Source: Chamaelirium japonicum
Lineage: Eukaryota > Streptophyta > Magnoliopsida > Liliales > Melanthiaceae
NCBI GenBank assembly: GCA_947650365.1
Contig: OX393550.1
Location: 47,652,940 to 47,716,939, forward strand
Direction: 5' to 3'
Length of the DNA stretch: 64,000 bases
Part shown: positions 1-9,249 of the stretch, piece after piece
How positions within the stretch are numbered: position 1 is the first letter of the stretch
How the letters are laid out: each line of letters begins with the position of its first letter
Position numbers and translations under genes: made by a program
Notes under the pieces: generated by a model
The model's database searches: none
What the model was told of the DNA's origin: nothing
Seen by the model: the letters and a program-made list of their open reading frames with translations, nothing else

Positions 1-1586
1 GAGCAACGACCTAGAGCTCCAGTCTGGAGTAAGCTCTTAAGGCGAGACTCAGAAATATGGCCTAGTCTTCGATGCCACAGGTCGGCATCGGAAGAAACAA
101 AACTACAAACGCCAGAAGGTGGAATGGGGGGAAGGTGGAGATGCTCGAGATGGTACAGTCCGCCTGACCTACGACCAGCGCCAATCACCCGTCCGGTACG
201 TGGATCCTGCACAACACAAGAAGAAGGGGAGAAAGTCACAACACAGCCAGAGTCACAAAGACTGCTAATGGAGATGAGCTGCATGCGAAGCTGGGGTACA
301 TGCAACACATTGGGTAAAGAGAGACGACCGCTCGGTTCTGTAGTGGTGGTAATCGATCCACACTGTGAGATGGCTAAAGAAGAGCCATCTGCAGTGTGTA
401 TCGATGGGATGTGCGATGCTGGTCGGCAGTCGGTAAGCAAGGAAGCATTGGAAGTCATGTGATGGGAGGCCCCAGAGTCCAGAATCCAAGTTGCGAAGGT
501 ACCGGGGGTGGCTAAGTGAGCAGAGGAACTGGAGGCGCTGGAAGCCTCGGCGGAGCTGAAGATCGCCTGCTGGTCTAGGCGGAACTGAAGCTGTGCAAGC
601 TGCTGCTGAAGGAGCTGAGTAGCGTCAGGGACGTCCAAGGAACCTCGAGGTGATGATGGAATTGTGCGAGGAGAGGACGGAGCAGTAGCGGCAGCAGCAG
701 TAGAGCTAACGGGATGACCACGTCCTCGGGGTCCCTGCCTCTTCTCGGGATGCAGCTTCCAACATGTGGCGACGACATGGCCTGATTTATGGCAGTGAGT
801 GCACACAAACCGATCACGACCAGAAGCAGAAGTAAGAGAGATAGCTGGAGCTGCAGCAAGGACGCCCGTATGGCTGGAGGGGGGCGGAGGAGCCCTGGTG
901 GCTATGGTGCGCAGCCTGGTCTCTTCGGCGACGAACTCAGCAATGGCAGCATCCAAGCGTGGAAGTGGGTCTCGGTGGATCAGGGCGCCAGCAAGTGGGC
1001 CAAACTCCGGTCGAAGGGCCATCAGGAACTGGTAAAGCTGACGGCGCTCCCAGAAGGCTTGGTGAGTGGCACGGCACTCGGGAGGGACGGGAGGCACCAG
1101 TGACTGAAGTTCCCGCCAGTAACCACGCATCTGCGCATGGAATTGCTGGATCGTACGATCACCCTGCTGTTCCGACTGGACCTGGGAGAGAAGAGCATAC
1201 TCGCGGGCGCCGCTAGACTCTACGAAACGCTCAACTAAGGAGCGCCATATAGCTGCAGATGCTCCAAGAGCGGCGAGGTCGGCACGCATCGTCCGATCGA
1301 CCGAAGCGACAAGGTAGGCGGCGACCCGTGCATCACGAAGACGCCACGCTTGAAGAGCGGCGGGGAAAGCCGGACTCGGTGCCGTGATGGTGCCGTCGAG
1401 TAATCCAAGAAGGCCTCGTCCGAGAAGGGTGGTCTGAACGGTTGCTGCCCATGCTTCCCAGTCGGCGGAGGAGGCGAGAGGGAAATCCGTCGAACTCGGT
1501 AAGAAGTCGCGAGTATACTCGAACGGGAGGCTCTCGGAGTGTGGTGGCACGGGAGGAGGAGCATCGACAGAGGAGGAGTCGGCCAT
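1..1586 (-). CDS. Copia gag-protease-GAG_preIntegrase polyprotein, open at window edge
   Basis: The reading frame begins at ATG (1586-1584) and stays open for 528 codons to the window edge. I translated it through without meeting a stop. The N-terminal part is a UBN2-type copia gag, with a Trp-rich start and a YWRELQ stretch. A CCHC zinc knuckle (CTHCHKSGHVVATC) lies near residues 261-274. The retropepsin motif LDSGASHH is near residue 369. A GAG_preIntegrase segment with LWHRRLGH lies near the edge. Gag packages the RNA and the protease matures the polyprotein. The intact frame implies a fairly young element. The start is supported by the upstream leader and PBS; no earlier in-frame ATG was checked. 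Confidence 0.88.
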   Translation of the reverse strand, partial: MADSSSVDAPPPVPPHSESLPFEYTRDFLPSSTDFPLASSADWEAWAATVQTTLLGRGLLGLLDGTITAPSPAFPAALQAWRLRDARVAAYLVASVDRTMRADLAALGASAAIWRSLVERFVESSGAREYALLSQVQSEQQGDRTIQQFHAQMRGYWRELQSLVPPVPPECRATHQAFWERRQLYQFLMALRPEFGPLAGALIHRDPLPRLDAAIAEFVAEETRLRTIATRAPPPPSSHTGVLAAAPAISLTSASGRDRFVCTHCHKSGHVVATCWKLHPEKRQGPRGRGHPVSSTAAAATAPSSPRTIPSSPRGSLDVPDATQLLQQQLAQLQFRLDQQAIFSSAEASSASSSSAHLATPGTFATWILDSGASHHMTSNASLLTDCRPASHIPSIHTADGSSLAISQCGSITTTTEPSGRLSLPNVLHVPQLRMQLISISSLCDSGCVVTFSPSSCVVQDPRTGRVIGAGRRSGGLYHLEHLHLPPIPPSGVCSFVSSDADLWHRRLGHISESRLKSLLQTGALGRC

Positions 1587-1863
1587 GGCGGTTCACTCGG
1601 AGGCCGGAGGTCGGAGCTGATCTCACGACGAAACGAGATCTGATCTTAAGGGACAGATCTGATCTGAAGGGAACGAGTTCAAGAGTTGATCTCACGAGTG
1701 CCAGAGGTGATGATCTTAAGGCCCAGATCTGCTCAAATTTTGAGGTAAGGAGTCCGAGAGCTGGTCTCAAGAGCTCTGGATCTGATCTGGAGGTGGTAGA
1801 GATCGGAACTGAGGACTGAGAACTGAGGCAACTGGATCAGATCTCAGATCTGTTCAGAACTTG

Positions 1864-2235
1864 CTGGCCGGAGCAGATCTCGCCGGAGAGTGGTGCTGAG
1901 ATCTCAGATCTTGCTGGCCGGAGGTGAGCAGATCTCGAGAACTGATGTGGCTCTGGTCGGAACAGAGCAGATCTCGGTCGGAACAGAGCTCGGAGCTCAG
2001 GTCGGAACTGAGGTGGCTGGCCGGAGCAGATCTCGCCGGAGAGTGGTGCTGAGATCTCAGATCTTGCTGGCCGGAGGTGAGCAGATCTCGAGAACTGATG
2101 TGGCTCTGGTCGGAACAGAGCAGATCTCGGTCGGAACAGAGCTCGGAGCTCAGGTCGGAACTGAGGTGGCTGGCCGGAGCAGATCTCGGAACTGAGGTGG
2201 CTGGCCGGAGCAGATCTCGGAACAGAGCTCGGAGC
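1864..2235 (-). repeat. 153-bp tandem repeat in copia 1 leader
   Basis: A 153-bp unit (1864-2016 and 2017-2169) is almost exactly duplicated. A shorter partial unit follows from 2170, and a further fragment occurs near 2413. It is rich in AGATCTCG and GGCCGGAG words. It lies between the PBS and gag, in the untranslated leader. Because 153 is divisible by 3, open frames run through it on both strands; these are not credited as genes. Confidence 0.85.
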
Positions 2236-2502
2236 TCAGATCTAGATCTCGCCGGTCTGGAGGTCACCGATCTCGCTGGGAAGAAGTGCAGATTTGGATC
2301 TCGCCGGGAAGAGGAGCAGATGCAGAGATCCGGAGGTGCAGATCCAGAGCCGGTCGATGAGGAGCAGCCGTGAGACCAGATCTGTACTGATCTGACCCGG
2401 ATCGGAGACGAGCTCGCCGGAGAGTGGTGCTGAGATCTCAGATCTTGCGGTAGGGGAGCTTGAGGTTGTTCAGAGGGGAGCTCGAAGTTGGCTCTGATAC
2501 CA

Positions 2503-2694
2503 TGTTACAATCCCTAGCATGGAGAGGATGGAGAGGAAAGAGAGAGAGAGGCTAGGGTTTTGGGAGAATGGATTAAGGCATCTCATTAGGCCAAGGGCCA
2601 AATATATATGAAGATACAAGGGGAAAGAACAAGGGGTATCCTATACAGGTATCTACGGGTATCTGTATCTCAATGCTATACACTATCACTAACA
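2503..2694 (-). repeat. 5' LTR of copia element 1
   Basis: The LTR has TGTTA...TAACA inverted ends and lies directly next to the tRNA-Met primer-binding site at 2491-2502. It contains an AG-rich patch, a GGGTTTTGGGAGAATGG stretch and an AT-rich AAATATATATGA box that could be a TATA element on the reverse strand. The LTR at 41263-41424 shares this organisation. Confidence 0.88.
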
Positions 2695-2699
2695 CCCCC

Positions 2700-2934
2700 C
2701 TCACACGAGGCTAGGGCTGAACCATCCGCTAGCCCCCCTCTTGTGCGGCAGGCGACAGGGGAAGAGGCTAGGACACTCCGACCCGACTAGATCCAAACTG
2801 GACGGCAACCTGGCTCTGATACCATTTGTATATTCCCTCTCGCCCCAAAACCCAGATCGTAAGGGAAGGTCCATCAGAAGGTATTTAAGCACACCATTAC
2901 CCAACCCCTAGTTGATGTGGGACTAAACCCAACA
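2700..2934 (-). mobile_element. TRIM (miniature LTR element), 3' LTR displaced by copia 1
   Basis: Reading leftwards, a 108-bp LTR (2934-2827) starts TGTTGGGTTTAGTCCCACAT and carries a GCTTAAATACC box. A tRNA-Met PBS follows (2824-2812, TGGTATCAGAGCC), then an internal stretch of about 110 bp with no coding capacity, and a polypurine tract (GTGTGAGGGGGG, about 2706-2695). The expected 3' LTR is missing because copia 1 begins exactly at the polypurine G-run. The LTR shares sequence with the TRIM at 41662-41975. Confidence 0.72.
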
Positions 2935-3486
2935 TGTGTTGATTCCGTGTAGTTGTCCAAGACCAGCGCAATTGCAAGTCCCGATCGACTGATTTTCTCT
3001 TAAAAAGTGATGAAACCGGTGCAGTTGGAACACACAGTCTTTTGCTGCATGTTCCAACTGCTTGCAGCAGTTGCGGCCCACTACTCCCTCACGGTCGAAC
3101 TACAATGAACCAAACAGGCTGTTAGACTAATAACCCCCCAAAAAAATCCCTAAGATCAAGGATTAGTGTTGGATACAAATGGAGACAAGTGTTGTACACA
3201 ACAAATTAAGGATCATGCTGGCTCAAGCATGGGCACTTCTACTTTGGAGAGTAGAGGAAAGTGGTCCAACCATCCCTTCAATTGCAGGCGAATCATCGGG
3301 TTAACTGCCATTGTGATGAATCAGGGTCCACCACCTTATCTAAGGGACTCCTTAGTCGATCACTTCTCATTCAAAAAAGGAAAGACTTCATGGTAATGGC
3401 ACATCGGATAAACTAATGTCGTGGCATTACTTCGAAGTCACCCCCCATGCTTTATAAAGGCCAAAGTGGGGCAAACTATTTCTATA
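2935..3486. other. Intergenic, no gene recognised
   Basis: No coding or RNA gene is seen. Around 2990-3125 is a weak element-like stretch ending in AACCAAACAGGC, resembling part of 43270-43460, which may be a decayed MITE. The open frame at 3166-3396 has no recognisable domain. Confidence 0.4.
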
Positions 3487-4075
3487 CTAGTGTATGCCGT
3501 GTCTGTCGGTGCTGCAGTGGGCCGTCTTCAACGGCAACACATCTGTTGCCACTGCAGCGGGCCGTCTTCAGCGACAATACATCTGAACGTCTTTGGCAAC
3601 AAAACACTTTCAACGACAACACCGGCATTCATAGGGACACCCATTTTCTCACCCATGCCAATTTGCACGAAGCGGATGCCTTCATCGCGACCAACTCCCC
3701 CTCCCCTATAATCGATCAATTACAGCTGTCTCTGTTCGAACGGATTCCTTGAAATCGACCCGATGATTTGGGACGAATGAAATTTCAGTGGGCAGGTTTA
3801 TAGTTGTTGATGCGAACAACGATTACGGGATGAACTGTCAGGTTTAGTGTAGTTTAAATGGGCCGGGATTTTAACGGTTTAGTGTAGTTTAAATGGATTG
3901 GGATTTGAAACCAAGGGGAGGGAGTTGGTTGACGGAAAAATAGAGATTGTGCGTTGATTTTTGAACGAATAGTTAGATCTATTCGGTTCATTTTTGTCCA
4001 GTCTGCTTGTCCCAGTCAGTTTTTTTATTCTGTTTTGTCTAGTCAGCACAAAACCAACGTCCCTTGTTATATAGA
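3487..4075 (-). mobile_element. Non-autonomous Helitron (copy 1)
   Basis: On the reverse strand the element starts TCTATATAACAAGGGACGTT (4075) and ends ...CACTAG (3487). It is flanked by host A at 3486 and T at 4076, as expected for Helitron insertion between A and T. The 589-bp body is non-coding and shares its whole length with the copy at 56543-57226. Shared words include AACAAAACACTTTC, ACTCCCCCTCCCCTATAATCGATCAAT and TGTCTAGTCAGCACAAAACC. Confidence 0.75.
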
Positions 4076-4321
4076 TTCCCCTCTCTTGGGTTTTTTTTTT
4101 TTCCGACATCGGTGCGTGTACCCTGAAACCTTTCAGGTAATGGACTCAATTCGGACTCAGACTAATTCCTTCAGAAAGACACACCGACCCACTTGGAAGT
4201 TTCACTACGCACTCCGACGTAACTAGAGGAGGGGGCCGTTGCTTTGAACTAGAATGGTAACATATCAATCACCCCCTGCCCGAAAACTACTATCGAACCC
4301 GAATACTTAGCCTATTTCTTT

Positions 4322-4484
4322 TAACCAGAATGGTGTGTCCCAATCACAGCCGTCCATTGCATGGACCCAACCTCGACAACTGAATTGCACTCAGCTCTGA
4401 CCGACAGGCAAAGGGACGTTGTGATTGGATGCCGCGTCATTCTAATTGAAAATTCGGGTTAAGCGTTCGTGGTGAATTGCATTG
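4322..4484. repeat. Short MITE, ATCACAGCCGTCC family (copy 1)
   Basis: The copy runs from TTAACCAGAATGG through CAATCACAGCCGTCCATTGCA to TGTGATTGGATGCCGCGTCATTCT and ATTCGGGTTAAGCG. Inverted ends (CCAGAATGRYGTG against CACGTCATTCTGG) and sequence shared with 8519-8692, 45162-45335 and 47511-47765 define the family. It is non-coding. Confidence 0.7.
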
Positions 4485-4960
4485 CTCCCCCTACCCTAGA
4501 AGAACTGGAAATCCTTACCTAATCACCACTTAAGTAAATCAATGGCCTGCCACAAACAGCTGCAATGGAGCGGAGTCGAACGATGACGCTGCACCCGATT
4601 GCGATCGATCGGTCCCAAGCCTGCGAGCCAATTCTGATAACAACAACAATTCTTGCAAGTAGGGTTGGTTGGGCCGAGCAACAGTGCAGACCTAACCTGA
4701 TGGGTGTTGTTCTTCTCTGTTTGTGCTTGAAGACCAAGGGATGAGTTGGGTTTGATTGCATCCTGTAGTTCTCTAATGGATGCTGCTGGTCTTTGTCTTG
4801 TTAGCTGCTGGCGGATTCATTCCTTCCCTTGAGAGGGAAGGATGGGATGGAAATAGAAGCAGTCAGTCGCTGATTCTTTGGACAAAACGGCAGAAAGGGA
4901 CTTCCCCATTATCTATGAAGACAGCCTTGAGATTTTTGGCACGATGAAAGTTGGGTGACT

Positions 4961-4964
<4 letters not shown>

Positions 4965-5037
<73 letters not shown>
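4965..5037. repeat. (GT)n microsatellite followed by a 33-bp G-run
   Basis: A dinucleotide GT run (4965-5004) passes directly into an uninterrupted G-run (5005-5037). Glycine- or proline-rich frames here are artefacts. The G-run could form G-quadruplex structures and its length may be unreliable. Confidence 0.95.
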
Positions 5038-5039
<2 letters not shown>

Positions 5040-5150
5040 GGGAAGGAAGGATGGCTCGAAAGCCGGAGACGAGTGCCATGGTCCGTCTGGTTTGAGCGGA
5101 ACAGGAGGATTTTTTTTTTTTTTTGTAGAAAATCTCTTCCGACCAATCTT

Positions 5151-6549
5151 TTTTTTTTTTTTTTTGGGTAAGCTGAAGGTAGTCATTACATTATGACTTG
5201 TAAGGCTTCCCTCACAAGGGAGGTGAGAAGTACAGAGAAATTAGACGCCCAATAGCCTGTAACACCATTGAGACGAGCATCATGCGCTAGCCAATGAGCA
5301 GCCCCATTGGCATTACGTGGGATCCACTTAACTGTCACTCCAGGAAGTTTCTGCCACAAACTATTGCACTCCATAATGATCGAGCTGAACTCCTCCGTAA
5401 CGCCTTTTTGAAGAACAAGAGCCTCCCGAGCTTGCATTGCATCCGTGAATATTACCACTTGTCCATACTCCCCATTCACAAGCTCTGTAAAGGCAGCCCG
5501 AAGGGCACAAAGTTCTGCATACATAGCATTATCAGCCTTGAGCCTAAACGCAGCCGCCGCACGAGTATTACCATCAGGATTAGCCATCACCCATGCTCCG
5601 CTAGCGAACTCGTCACTATGTTTGAAGGAACCATCAGTCCACATAATAACATCAACCCTTGACCTCCAGTCCGGCTCCAAAAAAGTTGGGGGCGGCATGC
5701 TCCGGACATACCGATGACAGAGGAAAAGAACTTGTTGAACAGTGTGCACTATAGGAGGCGCATTTTGTTTGAAAAGCTGGGAGCAGCGATCTTTCCATAT
5801 AGCCCACAAAGCGACTGCCATTAACTCTTCAGGCTGTGGCGACCCCTTCTGAGTACCCTTTTCAACTGGATGCCCTAGAATTTCAATATCATCACAATTG
5901 ACCCTTGTTTGATGGAGAAATTCCAACCAAATACTCCCGAGCTCTACGACAATCCCGAAAAATATGTGCGGAATCCTCATCTTCCACCCCACACCATGGA
6001 CATCCCGTAAACCCCCAACCAAGTCTATAACGAAGAAGAGAGGCCGTGGAAGCACACCTTGGAATAATTTCCATAGGAATATATGAACGCGCGGCGGCAC
6101 TCTCAAGCTCCATAAATCAGCTCCCCACCACTGTAACGGACCCTCAACCTCCTGAATAGCAGAGTGAGCACCACAACGTATCTCAACCAACGTCCTATGA
6201 TACTTCGGTCGCAAACGAAGTTCCGATGGCCCAACGTTTCGGAGTCTTCTGAGAGTGGCCTTCAACCAATGAGACATTCTCCCTCCCCTCCAATCTTGCC
6301 AATTATCAATCCTCAATTGATATTTGGACCGAATCCATAGAGCCCCACTGTGTTGCCCTGTCAAGACAAAACTCAGAGTAGCTATATCTTGTTGCAATTG
6401 TTTAACTAAGAAGCTCTGAACTTGCAAACCCCCGTAGCACCGATCTTTTGTAATTACATCCCATGATAGAAGGTGTAGCTTCCTACCTCCTGCTGGATGA
6501 CCCCAAAGGAAAGCCCTGCATATCTTATCCATTTTATGAAGAATTCCTA
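5151..6549 (-). mobile_element. 5'-truncated L1-type LINE with poly(A) and TSD
   Basis: On the reverse strand a LINE fragment ends in a poly(A) tail (the T-run at 5151-5165). It is bracketed by an 11-bp direct repeat CGACCAATCTT at 5140-5150 and 6550-6560, a typical target-primed TSD. The element keeps only the 3' third of ORF2 (end of RT, zf-RVT and RNase H). The 5' truncation lies at about 6549, just upstream of the codons for GILHKMDKICRAFLWG. Confidence 0.85.
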
Positions 6550-6595
6550 CGACCAATCTTGTTATCACAAGGGTTGCTTCTCTCAAGGGTTTCAA
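5186..6595 (-). pseudogene. LINE ORF2 C-terminus (zf-RVT + RNase H), frameshifted
   Basis: The 469-codon frame has ICRAFLWG (end of LINE RT), the zf-RVT core (LWSLRVPPRVHIFLWKLFQG) and a C-terminal RVT_3 RNase H domain. That domain shows WTDGSF, a Glu in the MYAELCALRAAF helix, FTDAMQARE and WIPRNANGAAHWLA. The zf-RVT cysteine/histidine portion (CPWCGVEDEDSAHIFRDC) is found in a different frame, about 5930-6070. Two compensating frameshifts therefore scramble the middle while leaving the outer frame open. The first codons (from 6595 to about 6549) come from flanking DNA beyond the TSD, so the ATG is not native. It is non-functional. Confidence 0.85.
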
Positions 6596-7690
6596 CGACT
6601 TTCTCTTGGCCTCCTCAGTTGCCGCTACTGGAGCCGGGTTCTTCTATGGCATCCTCTCCGGGGTTCGGATTTGGGCTCCCCTTCCTCCATTTAGCTATAG
6701 ATAGGGTGGATTTTGGTTGATCGTCTCTTCTGGCCGATCAGCTTGTCCTTGGTTCCTGTATAGGAATTTTTTTCTCGATTTTTGGGGATTTTGGGTCGCG
6801 AGATCCGGCTCCGGCTGATCTTCGGAACCGGCGGTCCTTCCTCTCTGACTGGATGCGGTGGCTTGGGCCGATCGATGCAGAGGCCTCGATATAGGTCCAG
6901 TGGACCTTGCCTCGGCTCGTTGTGGCAGCTTCCGGCCTCGACGGTGAATGGAAGCCCTTGCGCGGCGCGGGGTGGCGGTCCTGGAGTGCTGAATGGCGGC
7001 TTCCTTCCCGCGGCGGTGCCGACTGCTCGGTGTTGGCTCTTCTGCTTCGAATTTGTAAGGTTTCCTTTGTTTTTTAGTTGTGGGTTCGCCGGTGTGGCGG
7101 TTGGTGGTGGGCTCTGCCCCTGTTGCTTCTTGTGCCAGTGTGGTGTTTTGTTCGCCGATGTGGAGGTATTAGGGCGGTGTCCCTGTGTTTGGTCACCGGT
7201 GTGGCGATGTTTGTGTTGGTGTTGGGTCGTGGGTGTCCCTGCTGTGGGGGATGATCTTCGTGCCGATCCGAAGACTCCGCCCAGCTAGTCAATTGAGTTG
7301 AGTTGAAGGTTTTTGATTGAACTATCGTCTGGAGTTGATTCGAAGGTCGATGTCTTGGTACATTTGGGTTAAGATTTGCGATATGGAAACAGAGTGAAGG
7401 TTGACACAAGGTATGATCTCAAAGTTCAGCTAAAGCCTACGTCTCCGTGCTATAGGGAGCAACCCGCATTCACTAACACTTTGATCTAAGTAACCTCGAC
7501 AGACCGAGTGTCACTGGTTCTTCGAAATGAAGATCGAATGGAATATTGAAAGGTTAGGATGTCAGATATCTGGGTTTTTGAGATTTGATCTCAGGTTTTG
7601 GATTTTTGAAATCCAATCTCAGATTTTTTTATTTTTTTTACATTTGAAGAGTCTGCTATTTATAGAAATCTTTGGGAGGAAATCTGGGGC
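6561..7690. other. Unassigned, locally GC- and GT-rich DNA
   Basis: This stretch flanks the LINE and has G/T-rich sequence around 7070-7260. Open frames (6782-7288 forward, 7074-7409 reverse) show no recognisable domain. It could be an untranslated or leader region of an unrecognised retroelement. No RNA gene is seen. Confidence 0.35.
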
Positions 7691-7699
7691 AAATGACGG

Positions 7700-8145
7700 T
7701 TTCTGCCGTCGTATCTGGGGATCCCCCAGGCAGGGCTAGTGGGTCTCGTCGCGGTATATGGGAATTCCCCAGGCAGGGCTGGTGGGTCCCGCTGTCGTCT
7801 CTGTGGACCCTCCAGGCAAGGCTAGTGGGTCCCGCGGTTTCCTTCGTGGACCCCCCAGGCAGGGTTGGTGGGTCCCACGGTCGCCTCCGTGGAGCCCCCA
7901 GGTAGGGCTGGTGGGTCCCGATGTTGTCTCTGTGGACCCTCCAGGCAGGGCTGGTGGGTCCCGCGGTCGCCTCCATGGAACCCCCAGGCAGGACTGGTGG
8001 GTCCCGATGTTATCTCTGTGGACCCTCTAGGCAGGGCTGTTGGGTCCCGCGGTCGTCATTGTGGACCCCCCATGCAGGGCTGGTGGGTCCCGATGTCATC
8101 TTTGTGGACCCCCCAGGCAGAGCTAGTGGGTCCCGCTGTTTGTGA
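7700..8145. repeat. 43-bp minisatellite, about 10 units
   Basis: A unit containing GTGGACCCCCCAGGCAGGG and CTGGTGGGTCCCG recurs every 43 bp. The anchor GTGGA or a variant starts at about 7717, 7760, 7803, 7846, 7889, 7932, 7975, 8018, 8061 and 8104. Spacing between the seven clear anchors from 7803 on is exactly 43 bp. Adjacent units differ by substitutions only. Because 43 is not a multiple of 3, the same repeat is read in all three frames and several overlapping open frames appear; I do not call any of them a gene. Confidence 0.92.
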
Positions 8146-8518
8146 GACTTCTTGTCAAAATTTGCACCCACACCCGCTGGATTGCGGCGGTTTTTTTTTG
8201 CGCCGGAGAGAGAATTCTGATGCTTGCACCAAGCTGTGGCGCCTCTTGAGGTCTGTCATGACCTCCCATTCAATGAACCAAAAAAAAAAGAGTTGCTTCT
8301 CTTTTTCAGCTATGGCTCGATTGCTCATTAGCCAAGGCTCAAGGGAGGCTCCAGCCCACCGTTAGGGTTCTTTCCTATGCTTAAGATCTTGTGAGTATGT
8401 AACCATTCTTTGGCTTAATAAACTGGTAGGGGTCCATGCCCAACGTCTCTTGTCCGAAAAAAGATTTCTCAAAAAAAAACCTGGAGACGAGTGAAGCCAT
8501 GGAAGGAAAAGAATTTTT

Positions 8519-8692
8519 AACCTGAATAGTCAACCAAAATGATGTGGCACGATCACAGGCGTCTATTGTACCCAGCCTTGAAGGGTGAATGGCTCTCAGC
8601 CTGTGGCAGAGGTACGCTGTGATGGGATGCCATGTCATTCTGGTTGAGCATTCGGGTTCAACGTTTTTGGTTGAATATCATTGCTCGACATG
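8519..8692. repeat. Short MITE, ATCACAGCCGTCC family (copy 2)
   Basis: The copy starts AACCTGAATAGTCAACCAAA, contains ATCACAGGCGTCTATTG and ends CCATGTCATTCTGGTTGAGC, ATTCGGGTTCAACG and ATTGCTC. Terminal inverted repeats of about 26 bp (CCTGAATRGTCAACCAAAAT against ATTCTGGTTGAGCATTCGG) are visible. No protein is encoded. Confidence 0.72.
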
Positions 8693-8907
8693 GCAGTGTG
8701 ATGATGGGGTGGAGGATTTGAATGGCAGCACCAACCAGGATTTTGAATCAGAGCGGCTGGGGGGACAAAGGGGGTTATAGTAGGGCTCACAGCCTTTGTT
8801 CACTCATGCCTGTTGGGACCCGGATCCTGTTTGGGGGCGTCGGGGGCCACGCCGGGCGCTTTTAGGCGTGTTGGCGGGCAACTCGGTCTTAGCCCCGCAG
8901 GATGGCT

Positions 8908-9158
8908 TGGGTGCCTGTTTGGATACGCTCCGGTTCTAGGATTCTGGAAGCCCAGAATCCCTAAAAAAGATGAACAGCTTGTTTGGATACAACCTAATCC
9001 CAAAAAAGTGTTTCTCCGGAGAGCCCAAAATGTACTTCTAAGAGCTATTTTTTCTGGAGCCCAAAATCAAGACTCCGGAAGTCCTTTTTTGGGATTTTGG
9101 GATTCCGAACTCCTAGAATCCCAGAATAAGAATCCTGTCCAAACACGGCGTCACTCTT
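8908..9158. repeat. Probable MITE with CTGTTTGGATAC ends
   Basis: The left end (GGTGCCTGTTTGGATACGC) and right end (CCTGTCCAAACACGGCG) are imperfectly inverted, and GGATTCTGG/CCAGAATCC words recur inside. A TSD is not clear. It is non-coding. Confidence 0.45.
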
Positions 9159-9249
9159 TTGGGTTTGAGCACATTCTTTTGGGAATATTGAGGGGGTTGA
9201 GGGGTCTATCAATCTTTTGTGGGACCATCCTATGAAAAGTATCATCCCT

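Larger units (their letters stand above)
1..2694 (-). mobile_element. Ty1/copia element 1, 5' part (continues beyond left edge)
   Basis: This is the 5' part of a reverse-strand copia retrotransposon. Reading leftwards it has a 192-bp LTR (2503-2694), a primer-binding site complementary to initiator tRNA-Met (2491-2502, reverse complement TGGTATCAGAGC), a roughly 0.9-kb leader with tandem repeats, and an uninterrupted gag-protease reading frame to base 1. The integrase, RT, RNase H and 3' LTR must lie left of the window. The LTR resembles the one at 41263-41424, so the two elements belong to one family. The right end abuts a C-run (2695-2700) inside a TRIM, so a CCCCC target duplication is expected. 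Confidence 0.9.

Noticed and set aside
4913..5196. Poly-Gly/Pro/His frames
   Set aside because: They come from the (GT)n-(G)n microsatellite.
7700..8145. CRISPR-like array
   Set aside because: Units are contiguous with no distinct spacers, in a plant genome context; it is a minisatellite.
7865..8365. Forward frames of 70-166 codons rich in Pro/Gly/Trp
   Set aside because: They are repeat translations of the 43-bp array; the same peptide appears in all three frames.
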